Shown: piece by piece, positions 29,839 to 35,968 of the stretch
Layout: each line of letters starts with the position of its first letter
Position numbering within the stretch: position 1 is the first letter of the stretch
Source of the DNA: Bacteroidales bacterium Bact_09
GTDB lineage: Bacteria; Bacteroidota; Bacteroidia; Bacteroidales; UBA932
Length of the DNA: 35,968 bases
NCBI GenBank assembly: GCA_001603455.1
Contig: LUZA01000016.1
Location: forward strand, 1 to 35,968
Reading direction: 5' to 3'
Notes under the pieces: model-generated
Database searches by the model: none
What the model was told of the DNA's origin: nothing
The model's input: the letters and a program-made list of their open reading frames with translations, nothing else
Made by a program: the position numbers and the translations under genes

Positions 29839-32800
29839 ATGAAGTTCCCTGAATATAAGACCTTTGACCTGCCTGCCATACAGGAGAAAATCATAGAGAA
29901 GTGGAACCGTGAGAAAACATTCCTCTGCAGTATTGAAGACCGTCCCCAGGCTCCTTCGTTTATTTTTTTTGAAGGACCTCCGTCGGCCAATGGTATTCCG
30001 GGCATTCATCACGTTATTTCACGTTCCATCAAGGATGCCGTTTGCCGCTACAAAACGCAACGCGGTTACAGGGTAGAACGCAGGGCCGGTTGGGATACCC
30101 ATGGACTTCCCGTAGAACTAAGTGTGGAAAAACAGTTGGGCATTACCAAGGAAGATATCGGTAAGAGTATTTCCGTAGAAGAATACAACGCCATCTGCCG
30201 GAAAGAGGTCATGCGATATACCCGTGAATGGGAAGTGCTTACAGAAAAAATGGCTTACTGGATAGACATGAGCCGTCCATATGTAACCTGTCACAATTCC
30301 TACATAGAAACGGTCTGGTACCTGTTAAAGGACATATACAACAAAGGTCTCCTGTACAAGGGTTATTCCATACAACCATATTCTCCCGCGGCCGGATCGG
30401 GCCTGAGCTCACACGAATTGAACCAACCCGGCTGCTACAAAGACGTGAAGGACACCACGTGTACCGCACAATTTGAGATCATACACAATCGCTCCAGCGA
30501 GTTCCTTTTTAAAAGTGAAAAGGAGCGGGTTTACTTTCTGGCCTGGACCACCACCCCCTGGACTTTGCCCTCCAACACGGCATTGTGTGTAGGACCGGCC
30601 ATCCGTTACATCAAGCTGCGTACCTTCAATCCCTATACCGGGGATCCCATATCGGTAATCATAGCCCGGGACCTGAAAGAAACCCTTTTCCCGGAAAAGA
30701 ACAGGGGTATCGCGATGGATTCCTATACACCGGGAGAGAAAGCTGTACCCTGGCAACAGGCAGATGGTCCCTTTTCAGGAAAGCAGCTGGAGGGTATCGC
30801 TTACCGTCAGCTCATTCCCTGGGTCAACCCGGGAGAAGGCGCCTTCCGCGTGGTTACCGGGGACTTTGTGACCACAGAGGAAGGTACGGGTATCGTGCAC
30901 ATAGCCCCCACCTTTGGGGATGATGACAACAAAGTGGCTAAAAAACACAACATCCCCGCCCTGCTGATGACTGACAGCAACGGCAACCTGTGCCCCATGG
31001 TGGACAAAACCGGAAAATTCTACCGCCTGGAAGACCTGGATCCCGATTTTGTCGGCTCCCGGGTGGACGCCCAGACCTACGGGCCCTTTGCCGGCCGCTA
31101 CGTAAAAAACGTGTATGATCCGCTATGGAATGAGGGCAATGCCTCTTCTGCCGAGGCCGGTTCTTTGGACGTGGATATCTGCATGTGGCTGAAAAAGAAC
31201 GGGCTGGTGTTCCGTATAGAAAAAATGGTCCACAACTATCCCCATTGCTGGCGGACCGATAAGCCCGTACTCTATTATCCGCTGGATTCTTGGTTCATCC
31301 GTACTATGGCTGTTAAGGAGCGCATGATGGAACTCAACGATACCATCAACTGGAAACCGGCTTCGACCGGTACGGGCCGCTTTGGAAAATGGTTAGAGAA
31401 TCTCCAGGACTGGAACCTCTCGCGCAGCCGTTTCTGGGGAACGCCTCTGCCCATATGGCGCACAGAAGACGGGATGGAAGAACGGTGCATAGGCTCATTG
31501 CAGGAATTGTACGATGCCCTGGAAGAATCGGCAGGCAAAGGATTCATGGCATCCAACCCGCTGAAGGACAAGGGTTTTGTTCCCGGCGATTTCAGCCCGC
31601 AAAACTACGACAGGGTAGATTTGCACCGGCCTTACGTGGACGAATGGATCCTGGCCTCGGCAAACGGAAAACCCATGCGCCGTGAACCCGATCTGATTGA
31701 TGTCTGGTTTGACTCGGGCTCTATGCCCTTCTCTCAGGAAGGTCTGGAAAAATTGGGCACCCCTGCATTTGGGCAGGTAGCCGATTTCATTGCAGAAGGT
31801 GTGGATCAGACCCGCGGCTGGTTCTTCACCCTCCATGCCATTGCTACGATGGTCAACGACCGTGTCTGCTTCCGCAACGTCCTTTCCAACGGACTGATCC
31901 TGGACAAAAACGGCAACAAAATGAGCAAACGCCTGGGCAACACCGTAAATCCGATAAAATTGCTGGATACTTATGGAGCCGATCCCCTGCGCTGGTACAT
32001 GTTGACCAACGCCCAACCTTGGGACAATATGCGCTTTGACGAAGGCGGTGTGGACGAAGTCCGCCGTAAATTCTTTGGTACCCTGTACAACACCTACTCA
32101 TTCTTTGCCCTTTATGCGAACGTGGATGGTTTTACAGCCGCCCATGCCGCTGAGGACTCTGCGGGATGGGTACCGATTGGTGACAGGCCCGAGATTGACC
32201 GCTGGATCATCTCGTTGCTCAATACCCTGACAATAAAAGTTCTGAACGCCTACGACGATTACGATTTGACCACTGCCGGCCGCCTGATCCAGGACTTTGT
32301 CTGCGACCAATTGAGCAACTGGTACGTACGCTTGAACCGCAAACGCTTTTGGGGAGGCGACATGGACGCAGACAAGCGCGCTGCCTACCAGACACTTTTT
32401 GCGTGCCTGAAAACCGTAGCACTGCTGGGTGCCCCCCTCGCCCCGGTCTACATGGAACGTCTGTACCTGGACCTGACCGGAGCCAGATCCGTCCACCTGG
32501 AACTGATGCCCGCTGCCGATAAAACCCTGGTGGATGCTGCTTTGGAAGAACGCATGGACCTGGCCCAACGCTGCACCTCGATGGTACTGGCCCTGCGCCG
32601 TAAAGTCAACATCAAAGTCCGTCAGCCCCTGGGCAAGATCCTCATGCCTGTTCTGGATCCTGCACTGGCAAACAAACTGGACCAGGTCCGGGCCATCATT
32701 CTGAACGAGGTAAACGTCAAGGACCTGGAATTTATACACGACACAACAGGTTTGATCCTCAAAGCTGTCAAACCCAACTTCAAGGTAATGGGCAAAAAAC

Positions 32801-33288
32801 ATGGTTCCCGAATGAAAGAGATCACTGCTGTACTCAGTAATTTTACCCAGGAAGACATTGCTGCTCTGGAACAAGATTTTGAACAGGGTACTTACACCCT
32901 GGACCTGCCCTCTGGCCCGGTTGCCCTGGAACGCGATGACGTCACCATCACCTCGCAGGACATGCCCGGCTGGCTCATAGCTATTGAAGGGCCCCTGACC
33001 GTTGCCCTGGACGTGACCATTACCGATGCACTTCTGCGCGAAGGTACAGCCCGCGAACTGGTTAACCGTATCCAGAACCTAAGAAAAGACACCGGACTGG
33101 AAGTCACTGACAAGATCAGGGTTGTCATAGAAAACAGAAAAGAAATTGCCGATGCCCTTCAGGATTTTTCCCAATACATTGCCCAACAGGTGCTTGCTAC
33201 AGAAATTACCCTTGCAGCCACACTCCCTGCAGCCCATCAGGTGGGATGGGACGACGGCATCCTGTCCATTCATATTGAGAAATCATAA
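29839..33288 (+). CDS. ileS: Isoleucyl-tRNA synthetase
   Basis: A 1149-residue class I aminoacyl-tRNA synthetase. The HIGH-type motif is in PSANGIPGIHH (residues 48-58), followed by AGWDTHGLPVELSVEKQLGI, a strong IleRS signature. The editing domain lies roughly at 200-420 (with WTTTPWTLPSNTAL), and KMSKR at 694-698. The anticodon-binding domain and a long C-terminal extension follow. It is of the long, eukaryote-like type usual in Bacteroidota, which lacks the zinc-cysteine tail of the E. coli enzyme. It heads the ileS-dksA-lspA group. Confidence 0.97.
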   Translation: MKFPEYKTFDLPAIQEKIIEKWNREKTFLCSIEDRPQAPSFIFFEGPPSANGIPGIHHVISRSIKDAVCRYKTQRGYRVERRAGWDTHGLPVELSVEKQLGITKEDIGKSISVEEYNAICRKEVMRYTREWEVLTEKMAYWIDMSRPYVTCHNSYIETVWYLLKDIYNKGLLYKGYSIQPYSPAAGSGLSSHELNQPGCYKDVKDTTCTAQFEIIHNRSSEFLFKSEKERVYFLAWTTTPWTLPSNTALCVGPAIRYIKLRTFNPYTGDPISVIIARDLKETLFPEKNRGIAMDSYTPGEKAVPWQQADGPFSGKQLEGIAYRQLIPWVNPGEGAFRVVTGDFVTTEEGTGIVHIAPTFGDDDNKVAKKHNIPALLMTDSNGNLCPMVDKTGKFYRLEDLDPDFVGSRVDAQTYGPFAGRYVKNVYDPLWNEGNASSAEAGSLDVDICMWLKKNGLVFRIEKMVHNYPHCWRTDKPVLYYPLDSWFIRTMAVKERMMELNDTINWKPASTGTGRFGKWLENLQDWNLSRSRFWGTPLPIWRTEDGMEERCIGSLQELYDALEESAGKGFMASNPLKDKGFVPGDFSPQNYDRVDLHRPYVDEWILASANGKPMRREPDLIDVWFDSGSMPFSQEGLEKLGTPAFGQVADFIAEGVDQTRGWFFTLHAIATMVNDRVCFRNVLSNGLILDKNGNKMSKRLGNTVNPIKLLDTYGADPLRWYMLTNAQPWDNMRFDEGGVDEVRRKFFGTLYNTYSFFALYANVDGFTAAHAAEDSAGWVPIGDRPEIDRWIISLLNTLTIKVLNAYDDYDLTTAGRLIQDFVCDQLSNWYVRLNRKRFWGGDMDADKRAAYQTLFACLKTVALLGAPLAPVYMERLYLDLTGARSVHLELMPAADKTLVDAALEERMDLAQRCTSMVLALRRKVNIKVRQPLGKILMPVLDPALANKLDQVRAIILNEVNVKDLEFIHDTTGLILKAVKPNFKVMGKKHGSRMKEITAVLSNFTQEDIAALEQDFEQGTYTLDLPSGPVALERDDVTITSQDMPGWLIAIEGPLTVALDVTITDALLREGTARELVNRIQNLRKDTGLEVTDKIRVVIENRKEIADALQDFSQYIAQQVLATEITLAATLPAAHQVGWDDGILSIHIEKS

Positions 33289-33304
33289 TTAAATACTACA
33301 TTTG
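33274..33304 (+). promoter_or_regulatory. Promoter for the DksA-like gene
   Basis: ATTG (33274-33277) and TACATTTG (33297-33304) are separated by 19 bases. The -33 box is one mismatch from consensus and lies in the last codons of ileS. It would give the dksA-lspA pair its own transcript with a leader of about 20 bases. Confidence 0.55.
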
Positions 33305-33326
33305 TGTTTTCCTAAAAATCAGAACC

Positions 33327-33749
33327 ATGACTACGAAAAAAAGCAAAACCGATCAAAAGGTTACGGAAGAGGTAAAAGAAAAGGTTCGTTATTCCGATGA
33401 GGAACTACAGGAATTCAAAGCCCTGATAAACGAAAAGCTCGCCCAGGCACGTGCCGACTATGAAGAATTGAAAGCCATAGTTACCCACAGCCAGAGTAAC
33501 GACACTGAAGACACATCTCCTACATTCAAAGTGCTGGAAGAAGGCGCCTCGGCCCTGTCCAAGGAAGAGGCTGGACAATTGGCTTTGCGACAGCATAAAT
33601 TCATCCAATCCCTGGAAATGGCCCTGATAAGGATTGAAAACAAATCCTATGGTATTTGCCGTGAAACAGGAAAGCTCATCCCCAAAGAACGCCTTCGCCT
33701 GGTTCCGCATGCCACACTTTCGGTAGAAGCGAAGAACAATCGCGAATAA
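33327..33749 (+). CDS. TraR/DksA family regulator, zinc-cysteine-poor Bacteroidota form
   Basis: A 140-residue protein with an N-terminal helical/coiled-coil region (about 22-105) and a C-terminal DksA-type segment YGICRETGKLIPKERLRLVP. DksA proteins enter the RNA polymerase secondary channel and tune transcription with ppGpp. Canonical DksA binds zinc through four cysteines; here only Cys111 remains, with Thr or other residues at the other positions. The coiled coil is short and the tip acidic pair is not obvious to me. This form is common in Bacteroidota, so it is not damage. lspA starts eight bases downstream. Confidence 0.88.
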   Translation: MTTKKSKTDQKVTEEVKEKVRYSDEELQEFKALINEKLAQARADYEELKAIVTHSQSNDTEDTSPTFKVLEEGASALSKEEAGQLALRQHKFIQSLEMALIRIENKSYGICRETGKLIPKERLRLVPHATLSVEAKNNRE

Positions 33750-33757
33750 TCCGTCTT

Positions 33758-34384
33758 ATGGGCAAGAGCAAGCTATCCAAAGGCAAAATCCTTGCGATAA
33801 TCATTACTTCCATCCTGCTTCTGGATCAGTTCTCCAAGATCTGGATCAAGACTCACTTTACCCTTCACCAAAGTATAAACGTTTTTGGCAACTGGTTCCA
33901 GATCTATTTTGTAGAAAATGAAGGTATGGCCTTTGGCTTGGTCTTTGGCGGAGAAACCGGTAAACTCATTCTCAGCCTATTCCGCATTGCCCTGAGCATC
34001 TTCATTATGTGGTACATTTGCAGGCTGCTCAAAAAACCCGGTACCCCCATGGGCGTTTTGGTAGGACTTGCCCTTGTCTTTGTAGGCGCCGTCGGCAACA
34101 TCATTGACTGTGCCTTCTACGGCCTGATCTTTGACGAATCAGGCGTAACCGAAGTTGCCCGTCTCTTCCCCCCAGAAGGCGGCTACGCCACCTTCCTACA
34201 CGGCAAAGTAGTAGACATGCTCTACTTTCCCCTGATAGACACCGTCCTGCCCGAAAACTTTCCCATCTGGGGCGGCCGCCGTTTTGTCTTCTTCCAATTC
34301 ATCTTCAACCTCGCCGACGCCGCCATCACTTGCGGTGCCCTCTACCTGCTCATCTTCAAATACAAATTTTTCTCCAAAAAATAA
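33758..34384 (+). CDS. lspA: Lipoprotein signal peptidase (signal peptidase II)
   Basis: A 208-residue inner-membrane aspartic protease that removes signal peptides from prolipoproteins. It has four membrane segments, the conserved NEGMAFG (54-60), and the catalytic aspartates in VGNIIDCAFYG (Asp117) and FNLADAAI (Asp187). It is longer than the E. coli enzyme because of a periplasmic insertion (about 122-178), as is common in Bacteroidota. The ileS-lspA association is widely conserved. Likely substrates encoded in this window are the lipoproteins at 20969 and 34858. Confidence 0.96.
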   Translation: MGKSKLSKGKILAIIITSILLLDQFSKIWIKTHFTLHQSINVFGNWFQIYFVENEGMAFGLVFGGETGKLILSLFRIALSIFIMWYICRLLKKPGTPMGVLVGLALVFVGAVGNIIDCAFYGLIFDESGVTEVARLFPPEGGYATFLHGKVVDMLYFPLIDTVLPENFPIWGGRRFVFFQFIFNLADAAITCGALYLLIFKYKFFSKK

Positions 34385-34394
34385 AAAGATTCCT

Positions 34395-34402
34395 TACCTT
34401 TG
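34395..34402 (+). promoter_or_regulatory. -7 box downstream of lspA
   Basis: TACCTTTG is a full match to the -7 consensus, 10 bases after the lspA stop. The next recognised gene is tRNA-Ser, about 175 bases on, so the box may drive a long pre-tRNA or an unrecognised small RNA. No matching -33 element was seen. Confidence 0.4.
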
Positions 34403-34445
34403 CCATCCTTGAGAGGAACAAGGAAATGCACCACCGTATTGGATC

Positions 34446-34530
34446 TGCCCGCAAACCTGCCACAGAAGGCACATTAGCTACTACAGGCACATTTGGCTTT
34501 GTGCCCGCAAACCTGCCACAGAAGGCACAT
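34446..34530. repeat. 29-base perfect direct repeat (two copies)
   Basis: Positions 34446-34474 and 34502-34530 are identical over 29 bases, with a 27-base spacer. Each copy contains a small inverted motif TGCC-ACAGAA-GGCA. The spacer contains another inverted pair, GGCACA and TGTGCC. The repeats lie in the non-coding stretch between lspA and tRNA-Ser. Two copies only, so this is not a CRISPR array. Confidence 0.85.
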
Positions 34531-34576
34531 CTGCACAGATCTCAAATACGCACCTTGCACCCAAATGAACGGAAAC

Positions 34577-34666
34577 GGAGAGATGCCGGAGCGGTCGAAC
34601 GGGGCGGTCTCGAAAACCGTTGAACCCTTATGGGTTCCGGGGGTTCGAATCCCCCTCTCTCCGCCA
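34577..34666 (+). tRNA. tRNA-Ser (anticodon CGA)
   Basis: A 90-base tRNA with a class II long variable arm. The acceptor stem pairs GGAGAGA (34577-34583) with TCTCTCC (34656-34662), followed by discriminator G and an encoded CCA. The anticodon arm GCGGT/ACCGT encloses loop CTCGAAA, giving anticodon CGA, which reads UCG. The variable arm pairs GAACCC with GGGTTC around TTAT. The T arm pairs GGGGG with CCCCC around TTCGAAT. All elements of a functional serine tRNA are present. tRNA 3' ends are common integration sites, and the sequence beyond this one is repeat-rich. Confidence 0.95.
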
Positions 34667-34705
34667 GTTTCCCTCAGGGAGATACCGAGCGCCTTTGGCA
34701 CTCAG

Positions 34706-34720
34706 CCAGACCCGGTCTGG
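34706..34720 (+). terminator. Hairpin downstream of tRNA-Ser, possible terminator
   Basis: CCAGAC and GTCTGG pair as a perfect 6-base stem around CCG, 40 bases after the tRNA. There is no following T run, so intrinsic termination is uncertain. Confidence 0.3.
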
Positions 34721-34801
34721 TGCGCAATAAGAAATTTATACATCACTATATGTCAGGTATTCAGCTATATAACTACTTTTGCAAAAACCTATTGCGCACC
34801 A
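34718..34801. repeat. 12-base perfect inverted repeat enclosing about 60 bases
   Basis: TGGTGCGCAATA at 34718-34729 is the exact reverse complement of 34790-34801. The right arm continues into the 28-base tandem repeats, and similarity to the left arm's outer flank extends imperfectly. The enclosed AT-rich 60 bases carry no gene that I can see, only a -7-like box at 34774. It could be a remnant of a mobile element end or a large stem structure. Confidence 0.7.
34774..34781 (+). promoter_or_regulatory. Possible -7 box for the metallophosphoesterase gene
   Basis: TACTTTTG fits the -7 consensus and lies about 75 bases upstream of the ATG at 34858, inside the inverted repeat. There is no clear -33 element. 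A transcript from here would carry both tandem repeat units in its leader. Confidence 0.35.
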
Positions 34802-34846
34802 AGCCCGATCTGGGAAAAATTGCGCACCAAGCCCGATCCGGGAAAA
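34791..34846. repeat. Two tandem 28-base repeats
   Basis: Units 34791-34818 and 34819-34846 differ at one position (T/C). Each begins ATTGCGCACCAAGCCCGATC. A partial inverted copy of the first 12 bases or so lies at 34718-34729. They end 11 bases before the start codon of the metallophosphoesterase gene. Confidence 0.85.
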
Positions 34847-34857
34847 ATTGAAATGAA

Positions 34858-35968
34858 ATGAAAATTATTTTGAGATTATTTGACGTATTATTGGTGGTAT
34901 TGGCCCTCCTTGTTTTGGCATCATGTGTAAGACCAGATTCCTCTGACCCATTCAGAAAGTTTGCGATGGAAAGAAATCTGATCGTAGTAATCAGTGATAT
35001 ACATCTGGGCGCAGACCTGGCTTATGCCGAATGCAAGGATAACCTTTCATCTCTTGAAAATTTCCTGACTCAGATAAGGGAGTCAGCCAATGTAAAAGAA
35101 CTGGTCATTGCCGGAGACTTGCTTGACGAATGGTTTGTACCGGCTCCCATAGATACCTATCAGGGAAAAGATCAGGCAGATTTTGTCAAACGTATAGCGG
35201 CAACCAACAAAGGTGTGATAAATGTTTTAAAAAGGATCATACGGGAAAAGAAGATTCTGGTAACATATGTGCCCGGTAACCACGATCTTACTATAACCGA
35301 GGCAAATATTAACCTGATCCTGCCGGGGATCAACCAGAAGCGGGATCCGGAACTGGGTTTAGGGACTTACTCACCCGAGGGCTATCCTAAGATTGTGATC
35401 GAGCACGGTCATCGGTATAATTTCTTTTGTGCCCCTGATCCGTTCTCAAATCAGGATATTGCCCCGGGGACCATATTACCTCCGGGATACTTTTTTACGA
35501 GAATAGCTGCGCTATACGTATCTCAGAAATATCCACCGGCAGGTGATGTTGTTCCTGTCGTTACTCCAAATACTTCCGGCGATGAAAGTCAGAACCTTCT
35601 TTTTTCCTATTATAAAATGTGGGAATGGACGCTCAAAACTTTTACCATTAAGAATAAATTTGACGAAAAAATTATTATGACCCATGTTGACGGATTTTCC
35701 GGATCATTTTCCGTTAACGATCTGCTTCCCTACCAAACAACTCCCGGCGGTTTTATTGATTTGAATCTTTACAACGGGATTCAGGATACCTGGGCGCAGC
35801 GACAGGAGCACAATCATGTTCCGATCCCCATTCCCACGCAACAGGCCATAACCAGGGCTGCCTTGGCTAGCGAGACCGATGATCAGGCTGCAGTTCAATA
35901 TTTTTTAAATCCGAAATCAAACGTACGGATAGTAGTTTTTGGCCATACGCACGTACCAACGATCCAAT
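34858..35968 (+). CDS. Calcineurin-like metallophosphoesterase lipoprotein (3' end beyond window)
   Basis: About 370 residues are visible; the frame is open to the right edge. It starts with a lipoprotein signal (VLLVVLALLVLASC, lipobox LASC near residues 20-23). The metallophosphoesterase motifs follow in order: SDIHLG (Asp/His metal ligands), GDLLDEW, GNHD, EHGH and GHTH near the edge. It would hydrolyse a phosphoester on the periplasmic or outer-membrane side; the substrate is unknown. The spacing of motifs is wide (an insertion of about 150 residues between EHGH and GHTH), unlike compact LpxH. Another in-frame start is unlikely; an ATG at 34853 is in a different frame. Confidence 0.85.
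   Translation, partial: MKIILRLFDVLLVVLALLVLASCVRPDSSDPFRKFAMERNLIVVISDIHLGADLAYAECKDNLSSLENFLTQIRESANVKELVIAGDLLDEWFVPAPIDTYQGKDQADFVKRIAATNKGVINVLKRIIREKKILVTYVPGNHDLTITEANINLILPGINQKRDPELGLGTYSPEGYPKIVIEHGHRYNFFCAPDPFSNQDIAPGTILPPGYFFTRIAALYVSQKYPPAGDVVPVVTPNTSGDESQNLLFSYYKMWEWTLKTFTIKNKFDEKIIMTHVDGFSGSFSVNDLLPYQTTPGGFIDLNLYNGIQDTWAQRQEHNHVPIPIPTQQAITRAALASETDDQAAVQYFLNPKSNVRIVVFGHTHVPTIQ

Noticed and set aside
32098-32874. Long open frame (258 codons) on the minus strand inside ileS
   Set aside because: It is fully antisense to highly conserved ileS sequence, and its residues are a low-complexity mix rich in Gln, Val and His with no domain-like pattern. It looks like a codon-bias shadow.
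34446-34846. CRISPR array
   Set aside because: Only two copies of each of two unrelated repeats, one pair directly tandem with no spacer, and no cas genes in the window.
34493-34861. Open frames overlapping the tRNA-Ser
   Set aside because: They run through the tRNA and the non-coding repeats; their translations have no signal or domain pattern.

Overview
This looks like a chromosomal segment from a Bacteroidota species, most likely order Bacteroidales. Three things point there: repeated promoter-like elements of the Bacteroidota type (-7 box TAnnTTTG, in places with a -33 TTTG about 19-20 bases upstream), few recognisable Shine-Dalgarno sites, and typical gene content and pairings (ileS / zinc-less DksA / lspA, a fused glycogen synthase-phosphorylase, a DUF4783 protein next to rlmH). 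The window is densely coded. Many adjacent genes overlap by 1-30 bases, often as ATGA.

Layout. 1-6681 is mostly minus-strand housekeeping: an incomplete membrane sensor protein (probably a histidine kinase) running off the left edge, rlmH, then a prs-nadE-small membrane protein-der operon, and engB. A plus-strand DUF4783 secreted protein (2350-2760) sits between rlmH and der. 6728-8106 encodes exonuclease VII (xseA, xseB). 8136-18764 is a compact glycogen island: branching enzyme, GH133 debranching enzyme, a GT4 glycosyltransferase, a GH57 amylase-family enzyme, and a 1403-residue fusion of a GT3 glycogen synthase with a GT35 glycogen phosphorylase. 18755-22117 carries ribF, a small membrane protein, greA, a HIT protein and a thioredoxin-fold lipoprotein that lacks the CxxC cysteines.

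The most interesting region is 22101-29199 on the minus strand. Reading 5' to 3' it encodes a small membrane protein, an ABC exporter with an N-terminal C39 peptidase, two adjacent small precursor peptides with nearly the same double-glycine leader (both ending CAITGG) but different cysteine-free cores, a CPBP-family membrane protein overlapping the second peptide, a TolC-like outer-membrane protein, a periplasmic adaptor, and tsaB. This has the logic of a two-peptide (class IIb-like) bacteriocin locus in a Gram-negative host. The peptidase-exporter would cut both leaders and drive export through the adaptor and TolC, and the CPBP protein is a candidate immunity factor. I do not recognise the peptides as a described family.

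29278-34384 holds cvpA, divergent from ileS-dksA-lspA, with two interlocked promoters between them. 34385-34857 has no protein gene but contains a tRNA-Ser(CGA), a 29-base direct repeat, an inverted repeat and a 28-base tandem repeat. A metallophosphoesterase lipoprotein follows and is cut by the right edge.
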